A DNA stretch of 64,000 bases from contig JACZYG010000004.1 of assembly GCA_022571215.1 (NCBI GenBank), forward strand, positions 57,777-121,776, written 5' to 3'. The stretch comes from Fidelibacterota bacterium (GTDB taxonomy: Bacteria; Fidelibacterota; SORT01). Shown here one piece after another: positions 7,825 to 16,326 of the stretch. The notes beneath the pieces were generated by a model. That model was not told where the DNA came from. It did not search any database and saw nothing but the letters and a program-made list of their open reading frames with translations. How positions within the stretch are numbered: the first letter of the stretch is position 1; every line of letters begins with the position of its first letter. The translations under genes were made by a program, and so were the position numbers.

Positions 7825-10376
7825 TTTCTCCCCGCTTTATGGATGTCTACTATTTCTCTTCCCTGAGCATATAACTTAGTCTCAAACGATGTAATGTTCA
7901 ACAATTTGTTGACGAGATCGGATATTTTGGTAACTTGTTCAGGAATGTGTTCTAATATTTGCGGTTCTCTCTCAATGTTTTCTTTATTCGCAGCTGATGA
8001 AAGAAGTTGTAACACTTGTAAAGGTTGATTGAATTCATGAGCGACAGCGGCGGCAAGTTTTTGTATAGCTTCGAGCTTTTCCTGTTGCAGGAGATTCTCT
8101 CTTAATTCATTTCTTTCGATAAGCATTCCGATCCGGCGTGTTATACTATGGATCATATCTACTTCCTCTGAGAGAATATCGATATCATCATTATAGCCGA
8201 TTTTAAGGATTCCTCTCAGTTTTCCTGAAACCCCGATATCGCTCCCTGCCATAAAATCTTCGTCATAATTTTTTTTGTTTATTATGTAATCTAAGTCATC
8301 AAAAATTATTCTCGCCCATGCCTTTTCAGGATGCCGCAGACCGCTCGGGACTATTTTCGTTATCTCTAAAAACATCTTTGATATCGGCATTTCCTCTTCA
8401 ATCAAATTACTTATACGTTGTAAGCACGAGAGCTCTTTTACTCTGTAACTCAAATCAAGAGCTAACCGATCCTTCTCTTTTTGATTCCTGATTTGATCGG
8501 TAATATCTTTCTGTACTGATATTGAATGTAGAAGATTTCCGTCTCTATCCCTCACTGAGCTAGCGCTCAGGAGCACGTTTCTCCTTTCACCCTTTTTTGT
8601 AATGATCTCCATCTCTCTTTCAGCAAGTATTCCAGTTTTATTCCAAACAGCTATATTCTTTTTCACCTTGCTGTGCACATCTTTCGGATAGATTATCATT
8701 AGAGGCTTACCTATTAATTCTTCTTTTTTGTACCCGAGAGCCTTTAATGCCATGATATTTACATCAAGTATTTCCCCTTTAGGAGAAATCATATAGCAAT
8801 ATTCAGGTTCATTTTCGAAAAATTGCTTGAATTTATACTCACTCCTCTTTAACGCCTCTTTCGCAAGTTTATTATCCGTCATGTCCACACCATAGATAAT
8901 CAAATTTTTAGAAACAATATCTTTTACGAATGTAAGTAAGTAAGATTTATTACCAATATCCTCTTCAAGCAAAATCGGTTTCCTGCTTGAGATATTTTTT
9001 ATTTTTGAAGAAGTAATCCCCATCAGTATTGAGGTTAAGTTTTTGCCCACGATATCTTTTCCGAATAATTTTTTTGCTGCCGAATTAGCAAATAACAAAA
9101 CTCCCGAATAATCCGCCCGAAAAACAGGACCGGGATTTTGTCGTACAATGTAAGCCTCTCTTCCTAATACGGATTCAGTTCGTTTCCGTTCCGCGACCTC
9201 TTTAGAAAGCCGAATATTTATTTCAGCAAGCTTTTGGCGAGTACTGTCCACACCATAGATAATCAAATTCTTAGAAACAACATCTTTTACTAATGTAAGC
9301 AAGTAAGATTTATTACCAATATCCTCTTCAAGTAAAATCGGTTTTCTGCTTGAGATATTTTTTATTTTTGAAGAAGTAATCCCCTTCAATATTGATATTA
9401 AGTTTTTACCCACGACATCTTTTCCGAATAATTTCTTTGCCGCCGGATTGGCAAATAACAAGACGCCCGAATAATCCGCTCGAAAAACAGGACCTGGATT
9501 TTGTCGTACAATGTAAGCCTCCCTTCCTAATATATCTTCAGCGCGTTTCCGATCCGCGACCTCTTCAGAAAGCCGAATATTAGTCCCGGTTAGTTCTGCG
9601 GTTCCGGACTTTATTCTCTCTTCAATTTCTTCGACAGTTTGCAATAATTTCTCTTCAGCGTTTTTCTGAATAGTGATGTCATGTATAATTCCGATGAAAA
9701 TTTTCTGACCCGAAAGCTCTACCTCACTCACACCGAGATAAATGGGAAATATCGTGCCATCCTTCTTTTTACCAAGCTCTTCTCTGCCAATACCGATAAT
9801 ACTGGCTTTTCCTGTGCGTAAATATTTTTTAACGTATTTTTTATGTAAACTGCTGTCAGATCCAGGCATAAGAATCTTTACGTCTTTCCCGATTAGCTCA
9901 TTCGACGAATATTTAAACATTTTCTCGGCGGCAGGATTTACGTATTGTATAATTTCATTGGCGTTCATTGTAATTATACCATCGACGAGAATATTAAAAA
10001 TTGAATTAGTTCTATCTTCACTCTCCCTAAAAGATTGCTTCAATAACTCGTTCTCAGTTCTATCGACTATATATACCTCTAAAATTCCTTCTCTGCCGGA
10101 TATATGATATTGTACATAAAGTATATTCCCATTATTTCTTATAAGAGTATCATTTAACGTAACCGGTTGGGCGGTATCCCCGCTAAGATCAATATTCTGA
10201 ATTATATGATTGTAAATCTTTCGTAAGATGCCGGAAGAGAGAAGCGCTTTTTTATTTTTGTAACCCAGAAGCCTCGTCAGATTTGAATTAAATACAGGCT
10301 CTATGCCATTCTTAGGATAACTTATGTATCCTAATTTTAGAGCATTAATAAGCTTACTTTTTGTATAGAACGCCAT
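7821..10376 (-). CDS. Multi-PAS sensor with histidine-kinase H-box region but no ATPase domain
   Basis: About 851 residues from ATG 10376 (an in-frame TTG at 10415 lacks an SD). It has five PAS-like units: about 15-110, 120-245 (with NANEIIQYVNPAAEKMF), two nearly identical tandem copies of 121 residues at about 275-515, and a fifth at about 520-640, then a GAF-like region and a dimerisation/phosphoacceptor helix with AVAHEFNQPLQ. The protein ends about 65 residues after that His. The N, G1, F and G2 boxes of HATPase_c are absent, so it cannot bind ATP in the usual way. It may be phosphorylated in trans or act as a scaffold. Soluble; no membrane helices seen. Coupled to the receiver gene downstream. 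Confidence 0.82.
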   Translation of the reverse strand: MAFYTKSKLINALKLGYISYPKNGIEPVFNSNLTRLLGYKNKKALLSSGILRKIYNHIIQNIDLSGDTAQPVTLNDTLIRNNGNILYVQYHISGREGILEVYIVDRTENELLKQSFRESEDRTNSIFNILVDGIITMNANEIIQYVNPAAEKMFKYSSNELIGKDVKILMPGSDSSLHKKYVKKYLRTGKASIIGIGREELGKKKDGTIFPIYLGVSEVELSGQKIFIGIIHDITIQKNAEEKLLQTVEEIEERIKSGTAELTGTNIRLSEEVADRKRAEDILGREAYIVRQNPGPVFRADYSGVLLFANPAAKKLFGKDVVGKNLISILKGITSSKIKNISSRKPILLEEDIGNKSYLLTLVKDVVSKNLIIYGVDSTRQKLAEINIRLSKEVAERKRTESVLGREAYIVRQNPGPVFRADYSGVLLFANSAAKKLFGKDIVGKNLTSILMGITSSKIKNISSRKPILLEEDIGNKSYLLTFVKDIVSKNLIIYGVDMTDNKLAKEALKRSEYKFKQFFENEPEYCYMISPKGEILDVNIMALKALGYKKEELIGKPLMIIYPKDVHSKVKKNIAVWNKTGILAEREMEIITKKGERRNVLLSASSVRDRDGNLLHSISVQKDITDQIRNQKEKDRLALDLSYRVKELSCLQRISNLIEEEMPISKMFLEITKIVPSGLRHPEKAWARIIFDDLDYIINKKNYDEDFMAGSDIGVSGKLRGILKIGYNDDIDILSEEVDMIHSITRRIGMLIERNELRENLLQQEKLEAIQKLAAAVAHEFNQPLQVLQLLSSAANKENIEREPQILEHIPEQVTKISDLVNKLLNITSFETKLYAQGREIVDIHKAGRK
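8882..9582 (-). repeat. Tandem 363-bp duplication inside the PAS sensor gene
   Basis: 8882-9244 and 9245-9582 are near-identical at the DNA level, with a period of 363 bp (121 codons), each encoding one PAS unit starting REAYIVRQNPGPVFRADYSG. Most differences are single bases, so the duplication is recent or kept homogeneous by conversion. Confidence 0.9.
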
Positions 10377-10596
10377 ACGGCACTGCTTTCTGTTACTATT
10401 TAACTCTTCCAGCAAAAATATATCTTGCTACAAATTTATTCATAAAAACTTGGCAAAGGTAACATGCAATATTGATAATAACAATACATTACTAATACAG
10501 TAATCTTACATGTTTTGTATGAATTTTTGTACTTAAAATATACATCCCTTCAAGCAATATGAAGGGATGTATCCAAATTGATGTAACTATGGTTAC
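10377..10596. other. AT-rich intergenic stretch upstream of the PAS sensor
   Basis: No coding signal. It contains an imperfect inverted repeat (TACATCCCTTCA at about 10541-10552 and TGAAGGGATGTA at about 10560-10571) that can form a stem of about 12 bp; it has no long T-run. It could terminate the gene fragment at 10597. Confidence 0.4.
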
Positions 10597-10797
10597 TTAA
10601 GATAGATTTTCAATTCTATCCAAGCATTTCTGCCAGCCGTCAGCGTGCAAGTCACGTTGGGCTACATCCGTGAATAACTCGTGAATAAGCGTTAACTCTG
10701 TTCCGCCGTCAGATCCTTTAGTTATCATTACGGATTTAATATTTTCCACTATATGTTCAATATCCCTACGTCTGAGTTCATTATATTGTATAACCAC
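10597..10797 (-). pseudogene. C-terminal remnant of an AHSA1/SRPBCC-family protein
   Basis: The 66-codon frame ends in SDGGTELTLIHELF...RDLHADGWQKCLDRIENL, which matches the C-terminal strand and long helix of AHSA1-type START-fold proteins (usually about 140-160 residues; the W-xx-CLDRL ending is characteristic). The first 20 residues do not resemble the family, and stop codons lie just upstream, so the N-terminal two thirds are gone. Probably a decaying gene rather than a functional small protein. Confidence 0.6.
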
Positions 10798-11150
10798 ACG
10801 ACTTTATCCACATAACCATCAATTAGATAATTTCAATGTTGATAACTTGTGAATACTTAAATAATTATTTAAAATAAACGTTAAAATATCGAAGGCTCAT
10901 CACCGCATATATAGCTTATAAATAAGGACATTATACCGCATAGTTAAATCATCACTTTAATAATATGACTGTTGATAACTAACACAGCTTCTTGTATTGA
11001 CTTCTTTAGATATATTGCAATTTCTGCCTTAATTATGAAAATAAAGCCAATAAATATCATTGTATTAATTATTACACTAATATTGCCTTTCTTGTCTTAT
11101 TATAAACTATGCTTAATAGAAATTTAGATTGTATGAAACCAGGGAGAACC
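10798..11150. other. AT-rich intergenic region before the DUF3179 gene
   Basis: No gene is supported. The stretch is very AT-rich with many stop codons in all frames. A TTGACT hexamer near 10997-11002 could be a -35 element, but no convincing -10 follows at 17 bases. The SD AGGGAG at 11141-11146 serves the start at 11151. Confidence 0.4.
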
Positions 11151-12197
11151 ATGAATTTAAGTTATACCATACTTTTACTTGTCAGCATGATTTTGGTCAA
11201 CGCAAAAACTGCTTTTACACAAAGGGGATCATACGAAATAATAGAAGGCGAAAAAATGTATAATATCCTTCCTCGTGATCGGATTCCTGCCATAAATAAT
11301 CCTAAATTTAAATCGGTCTCGGAAGCCGAGAAGTTTATGAATGATGATGAACTCGTCTTGGGATTAGTCGTCAACGGTGATGCAAGGGCTTATTCCACCT
11401 GGCATTTGGACAGGCATGAGATAGTCAACGATTACGTAGGTGAAGCTTATGTTTCTGTAACGTGGTGACCTCTCTGTTTTACCGGCATCGTGTATGTCCG
11501 TGAATTTGCAGGTAAAGTGAACAGTTTCGGCGTGTCAGGAAAACTCTGGAAAGACGCTCTTGTTATGTACGACAAAGAATCCGGTAGCTATTGGAGCCAC
11601 ATCACGGGAAAAGCCATTAAGGGCAAATATAAAGGAACCCAACTGAAGTCATTGCCGGTTCAGCATCTGAAGTGGAAAGAATGGAAAAAGATCCACCCTG
11701 ATACAAAAGTGCTTGTTAAGAGCAGGTTTACAAACAGATCGACTTATGATAGTTACAACAAATCAAGAGACAGGCTCGGTATTGTTGGAACAGTGAATTT
11801 CGATAGAAGACTCGATGGAAAAGATAAAGTCCTCGGACTCATTGTAGACGATATACCACTTGTATTCCCTCACAAATATTTTGTTGGGTTTAACTCAGCG
11901 AACTATTCAATCGCCGGAGTTGACCTTCTTGTCGTATTCTCCAAAGACGCTCAAGTCGCGACCGCTTATAATAGAAAAGTCGGTGAGCAGCTACTGACAT
12001 TCGAAACCGCTGAATCTTCAGAAGGGCATTACATCAGAGATTTAGAAACAGGCACGCTTTGGAATGGATTGAGCGGCGAGGCTGTAGAAGGAAAATTGAA
12101 GGGACTCAAGCTTGAATCCTTAGTGGGAACCCAAGCCTTTTGGTTCGGGTGGAGGGGATTTTACCCGAGAACAGTAATCTGGAATCCATCCGGATGA
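11151..12197 (+). CDS. DUF3179 family exported protein, candidate selenoprotein (UPLC motif)
   Basis: The frame 11151-12197 is open except for one TGA at 11466-11468. Upstream of it: signal peptide (MNLSYTILLLVSMILVNA) and HEIVNDYVGEAYVSVTW; downstream: PLCFTGIVYVREF, NSFGVSGKLWKDALVMYDKESGSYW. In DUF3179 proteins this region reads VTxCPLCxxGIVF, so the TGA falls exactly on the first Cys of CPLC, giving U106-P-L-C109. That, with selD in the window, makes Sec insertion far likelier than a nonsense mutation. The second part repeats the DUF3179 theme with no further stop. SD AGGGAG precedes 11151. Full length 348 residues. Function of DUF3179 is unknown; a UxxC pair suggests a redox role outside the cytoplasm. 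Converges on gltX with one base between stops. Confidence 0.8.
11478..11516 (+). promoter_or_regulatory. Candidate bacterial SECIS element in the DUF3179 gene
   Basis: Nine bases after the UGA, UUUACC (11478-11483) pairs with GGUAAA (11511-11516); after a single G/A mismatch, GCA (11485-11487) pairs with UGC (11507-11509), leaving a 19-base apical loop with several G. Position and size fit a bacterial SECIS, but the stem is shorter than in selD. Confidence 0.45.
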
Positions 12198-12198
12198 A

Positions 12199-13632
12199 TC
12201 ATGGCAAACGTTCTAAAGCAAATTTTAAACGCCGCGTTGAAGTCTCTTTTCCAAGTAGTTCCATAATTTCAAAAAGGCTCGGACTTATTGAAAAACCTGT
12301 GAGCGCCAATCTTACCGGATGAATCAGTTCAGCAGCTTTAATTCCAAGCGTTTCGGCGGTTGACCGTAAGACCTCCTCAATCTTTTCTTCCGTGAACGAG
12401 TCTGATTCTTCTAAGTCTTGAAGGAGTTTTTGGACATTTGAATTTACTTCTGTGTCATTCCAATATTTATTTCTACCCTTATCGTCATAGCTATCGGGAT
12501 CTTCAAAGAAATATTTCCCAAAATTCAGCAGCTCTTTCCTGGTTTTTGCGCGCTCTTTTACCAGTTCCAATACTTTTTTAAGATAGATCTTATCAATCTG
12601 ACTATCGGCAGGCAATCCCCATTCAGCTGAAACGATTGGTATGAGATCTTCAGCGCTTTTAGAGGATAGATGCTTTCCGTTTAACCATATCAGCTTTTTA
12701 TAGTCAAAGATCGCGCTTCTTTTTGATACATGTTCGATTTTAAAGCGTCTTATCAATTCATCAATATTCATAAATTCTGTATCATCTTTTGGTGACCATC
12801 CGAGCAGAGCGAGATGATTCAGAAACGCCTCCGGCAACAGACCCTCATTTTGAAATTCAGCTACGGAAGTAGCTCCATGCCTCTTCGAAAGTCTTTTCCC
12901 ATCAGGTCCCATTATTAGAGGTAGATGAGCGTAAAGCGGCGGCTTAACACCTAAAGCCGAAAATATTAGCTGCTGCTTGGGAGTATTTGAAAGATGATCA
13001 TCACCCCGGATTACGTGAGATATTGCCATATGCTTATCATCAGTCACAACAGCTAACTGATAAGTTGGCGTCCCATCACTACGGACGATTATAAAGTCGT
13101 CTATTTCATTGTTTTCAAATTTCACTTCGCCGTATACAAGGTCGTGTACAACACTGATACCCTCGTTTGGAGTAGCGAACCGTATCGCGAACCTATCACT
13201 ATCCTTTAAACGGTTCTCTATCTCCACTTTATCAATACCGCGACATTTTTGGTCATATTTATATTGCTTTTTGTTCCGTTGAGCTTCTTTCCTTTTTTCG
13301 TCCAACTCTGACGGCTCGCAAAAGCAATGATAGGCATCGTTAGTCGAAATTAACTGGGCAGCGTTGCTCAGATACATCTCCGTTCGTTCGGATTGGTAAA
13401 TAGGTTCTTCGTCCCAATTGAAACCCAACCATCGGAGGCTTTGATTTATTTCTGACGCAAAACCCTCTTCGGAACGCTCTTTGTCGGTATCCTCTATACG
13501 AAGTAGAAATTTGCCGTTATGACTTTTTGCAAAAAGATAATTAAAAAGCGCCGTTCTTGCTCCCCCTACGTGCAAATGTCCCGTTGGGCTTGGCGCAAAC
13601 CTTACCCTTACTTCTTCATGGAATTCGGTCAA
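12199..13632 (-). CDS. gltX: Glutamyl-tRNA synthetase
   Basis: A 477-residue class I aminoacyl-tRNA synthetase that charges tRNA-Glu. The ATP-binding HIGH-type motif is PSPTGHLHVGGART (about 14-27), the KMSKS-type loop is KRLSKRHG (about 247-254), and the C-terminal helical anticodon-binding domain ends in FALERL. Length is normal for a bacterial GluRS. It overlaps the start of the region encoding the DUF3566-like protein upstream by four bases, so it is translated in the tail of the pilus operon. Confidence 0.97.
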   Translation of the reverse strand: MTEFHEEVRVRFAPSPTGHLHVGGARTALFNYLFAKSHNGKFLLRIEDTDKERSEEGFASEINQSLRWLGFNWDEEPIYQSERTEMYLSNAAQLISTNDAYHCFCEPSELDEKRKEAQRNKKQYKYDQKCRGIDKVEIENRLKDSDRFAIRFATPNEGISVVHDLVYGEVKFENNEIDDFIIVRSDGTPTYQLAVVTDDKHMAISHVIRGDDHLSNTPKQQLIFSALGVKPPLYAHLPLIMGPDGKRLSKRHGATSVAEFQNEGLLPEAFLNHLALLGWSPKDDTEFMNIDELIRRFKIEHVSKRSAIFDYKKLIWLNGKHLSSKSAEDLIPIVSAEWGLPADSQIDKIYLKKVLELVKERAKTRKELLNFGKYFFEDPDSYDDKGRNKYWNDTEVNSNVQKLLQDLEESDSFTEEKIEEVLRSTAETLGIKAAELIHPVRLALTGFSISPSLFEIMELLGKETSTRRLKFALERLP

Positions 13633-14042
13633 CTAAGATTTTCTTCCACATCAGCGTCTTTAGACACTTTGGGTAATAACTTTGTTTTCTTCAGCTGTGA
13701 AAGTTCATTTATTTCGACTTCGATTCCCCCGAATAATCCTGATAATTTGTTATAAATGATCATTACAACGGCTGATAATATCATGTATCCAATTGATAAT
13801 CCAATCGAGATAACAAAAATGAAAATAACGAGTATCGGCATTTTTGAATCTTCAGGTGAATATTCCTCATAATAGACATCCGATTCATCCCACACCGAAT
13901 TCAGCGCGTTCACTCCGAGCAATATTAGCGCTGAACCGGTTAACCCGAGAAGCAAATGAATTATCAGCGATATGATAAATACCGTTCTTGCAACACTCCA
14001 GACATCGAAAGATTTCAGTTCATAGATCAAGATAAATTCCAA
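13629..14042 (-). CDS. DUF3566-like small membrane protein
   Basis: About 137 residues with two strong membrane segments (about 20-45 and 70-100) followed by YNKLSGLFGGIEVEI, the conserved end of DUF3566 proteins (transmembrane domain of unknown function). The start is uncertain: the frame opens with TTG at 14042 and has another TTG a few codons in; no ATG is available nearby. Ends in a charged cytoplasmic tail. Between pilU and gltX, probably cotranscribed. Role unknown. Confidence 0.65.
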   Translation of the reverse strand: MEFILIYELKSFDVWSVARTVFIISLIIHLLLGLTGSALILLGVNALNSVWDESDVYYEEYSPEDSKMPILVIFIFVISIGLSIGYMILSAVVMIIYNKLSGLFGGIEVEINELSQLKKTKLLPKVSKDADVEENLS

Positions 14043-14050
14043 TTTTAGGG

Positions 14051-15196
14051 CTATTCAATATCAAATGAATCCTCTTCTGTTTTATCACTATCGCTCTCTT
14101 CTTCCAACAACTTAATGTTCGTTGTTATCTCGGTTTCCTCTTCAGAGCGTATCCGCAATTGGAGGTCCGTAGGGAAATCAGAGTTTACCAGCGCCGTTTC
14201 TACATCTATCCTGCCCGACTTATAAAGTTGATATAATGACTCATCGAAAGAGATCATTCCTTGCCCCGCAGAACGCTCAATGGCGCTCTTGAGGGTTTGA
14301 AATTCTCCTTTAAGTATAAGGTCGGATATCCGTGAGGTAAGCGTCATAAACTCTACCACCACAAATCGTTCTTTTCTTCTTTTAGCTGTTATCAGCCTTT
14401 GCGCGAGTACAGCCTGAAGATTTTGTGAAAGTTGCAGCCTCAGCATATCATGCATGTCATGCGGAAAAAATCCCATAATCCTGTCCAAAGTTTGAGGAGC
14501 GTTATTTGCGTGCAATGTGCCCATGACGAGATGACCCGTCTCGGCGAATGAAATAGCCGCCTCCATTGACTCTCTATCTCGTATCTCACCGATTAGAAGT
14601 ACGTCGGGCGCCTGCCTTAATGCGCCCCTGAGAGCGGAGCGATACGATTCGCTGTCCGTACCAATCTCTCTTTGAGTAATGATGCTCTTTTTATGCTCAT
14701 GAATAAATTCAATAGGATCCTCGATAGTAATAATATGCCCTTCTTTATTGCTGTTTCTATGGTTTATCATTGCCGCTAACGTTGTAGACTTGCCGGAGCC
14801 TGTTCCTCCTACTATAAGAACAAGACCTAAATTCAACATTGCGACGTCTGCAAGTTGCGACGGTAACTTCAGACTTTCTAAAGTGGGTAGCTCGGTGGAA
14901 ATCCGCCTTGCCACCATTCCCGGCGAGCCTTTTTGCACAAAGAAATTCAGCCTGAACCTTCCTACTCCTTCCACGAACAAGCTGGAGTCGAAGTCGTTCT
15001 TTTCTTTGAAAGTTTTGTACGCGTCACCCGTAATAAGATGAGAGATCATTTCCTCTATCTCTTCCGCTTTCACAATCCGTTCCGCAACGCTATGTATGCT
15101 CCCCTTAATTTTAAAATAGACCGGCGAGTCCGCAGTGATAAACATGTCGGAAGCCTCTTTCTCCGCCATAAGGTTAAATAACGGTGTCAGATCCAT
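14051..15196 (-). CDS. pilU: PilT/PilU-type pilus retraction ATPase
   Basis: A 381-residue hexameric secretion ATPase that powers pilus retraction. It shows Walker A GGTGSGKSTT (about 134-143), the Asp box TIEDPIEFIHEHKKS, Walker B GEIRDRESM, and the His box ETGHLVMGTLHANN. The acidic C-terminal tail and the overall pattern are closer to PilU than PilT, and the canonical PilT gene is directly upstream, so the pilU name is used as a best guess. Confidence 0.88.
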   Translation of the reverse strand: MDLTPLFNLMAEKEASDMFITADSPVYFKIKGSIHSVAERIVKAEEIEEMISHLITGDAYKTFKEKNDFDSSLFVEGVGRFRLNFFVQKGSPGMVARRISTELPTLESLKLPSQLADVAMLNLGLVLIVGGTGSGKSTTLAAMINHRNSNKEGHIITIEDPIEFIHEHKKSIITQREIGTDSESYRSALRGALRQAPDVLLIGEIRDRESMEAAISFAETGHLVMGTLHANNAPQTLDRIMGFFPHDMHDMLRLQLSQNLQAVLAQRLITAKRRKERFVVVEFMTLTSRISDLILKGEFQTLKSAIERSAGQGMISFDESLYQLYKSGRIDVETALVNSDFPTDLQLRIRSEEETEITTNIKLLEEESDSDKTEEDSFDIE

Positions 15197-15226
15197 TATG
15201 ACACCTTACTCGAATCGAGGTCTTTG

Positions 15227-16291
15227 TTATTCAATTGTGGCAAGCCCCGCAAGCTTGGCGACTGATTTTGCGTCGCGAGCATGTTTATACGCATCTTCAG
15301 GCTCAATCAATCCTTCTTTGATAAGATTAGCCAGCGATTGGTCCATAGTGACCATCCCTATTTTCATACTCGTTTGAATAATCGAATCGAGCTGAAATAT
15401 CTTATCTTCACGAATCATATTTGAAGCCGCAGGCGTACAGATAAGGATCTCAAAAGCGCCGACTCTTCCTCCTCCTTTTTTGGGTAGAAGAATTTGGGCT
15501 ACCACTCCGCGGAGTGATTCCGCAAGCATTGTTCTCACCTGACTCTGCTCTTCAGCCGGGTATTGATCGATTATTCTGTTCACTGTCTTGGCGGCGGAAT
15601 TGGTATGCAGAGTGCCGAAAACCAAATGCCCCGTTTCTGCCGCCGTTATAGCCAATGAAGTTGTTTCAAGGTCTCTTAATTCGCCTACGAGGATAACATC
15701 CGGATCTTCTCTCAGCGAAGACCTTAAAGCATTAGAGAATGATAGGGTATTAGTATGAAGTTCTCTCTGGTTTATAAGGGACTTTTTAGGCGTATGGATA
15801 AATTCTATCGGATCTTCGATAGTTATCAGGTGATATTCAAAATTACTGTTAATATAATCTATCATTGTAGCGAGAGTCGTGGATTTGCCCGAACCGGTAG
15901 GACCGGTGACTAAAATCAGCCCATTATCAAGAGACGACATATCTTTCAAGATTGGAGGCAGACCAAGCTTCTCAAAACTCAGAATTTCAGAATTTATCAC
16001 TCTTAAAACAGCGCCCTTGCCTAATCTGCCGTAAAAGACATTGATCCTGAATCTGCCGATACCGCTCAACTCTCTTGAGAAATCCACTTCCATCGTTTCC
16101 TCAAGGATCCTCCTCTGGTCTTCGGTCATTACATCATATATCAACCTGTCAACCTCTTCCTTTTCAAGGGGCGGCGAATCAATTTTTTTCATTTTACCGT
16201 CAAGTCTTAACATCGGCGGAGCGCCAACCGACAAATGAAGATCAGACCCCCCTTTGTCCACGGCAAATTTAAGTAGCTCGAATATTTCCAC
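15227..16291 (-). CDS. pilT: PilT pilus retraction ATPase
   Basis: A 354-residue retraction ATPase: N-terminal PAS-like domain (LHLSVGAPPMLRLDG), Walker A TGPTGSGKSTT (about 132-142), Asp box IEDPIEFIHTPKKSL, Walker B GELRDLETT and His box ETGHLVFGTLHTNSA, and the usual ending with DAKSVAKLAG. Neighbour to pilU and to the secretin gene. It hydrolyses ATP to depolymerise pilin fibres into the inner membrane. Confidence 0.93.
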   Translation of the reverse strand: MEIFELLKFAVDKGGSDLHLSVGAPPMLRLDGKMKKIDSPPLEKEEVDRLIYDVMTEDQRRILEETMEVDFSRELSGIGRFRINVFYGRLGKGAVLRVINSEILSFEKLGLPPILKDMSSLDNGLILVTGPTGSGKSTTLATMIDYINSNFEYHLITIEDPIEFIHTPKKSLINQRELHTNTLSFSNALRSSLREDPDVILVGELRDLETTSLAITAAETGHLVFGTLHTNSAAKTVNRIIDQYPAEEQSQVRTMLAESLRGVVAQILLPKKGGGRVGAFEILICTPAASNMIREDKIFQLDSIIQTSMKIGMVTMDQSLANLIKEGLIEPEDAYKHARDAKSVAKLAGLATIE

Positions 16292-16326
16292 TTATTTTCT
16301 CAACGCTCTATATTGGGGACTCAAAA

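Noticed and set aside
11466..11468. Simple nonsense mutation in the DUF3179 gene
   Set aside because: The rest of the frame is intact and conserved, the stop falls exactly on a family Cys, and selD is present.
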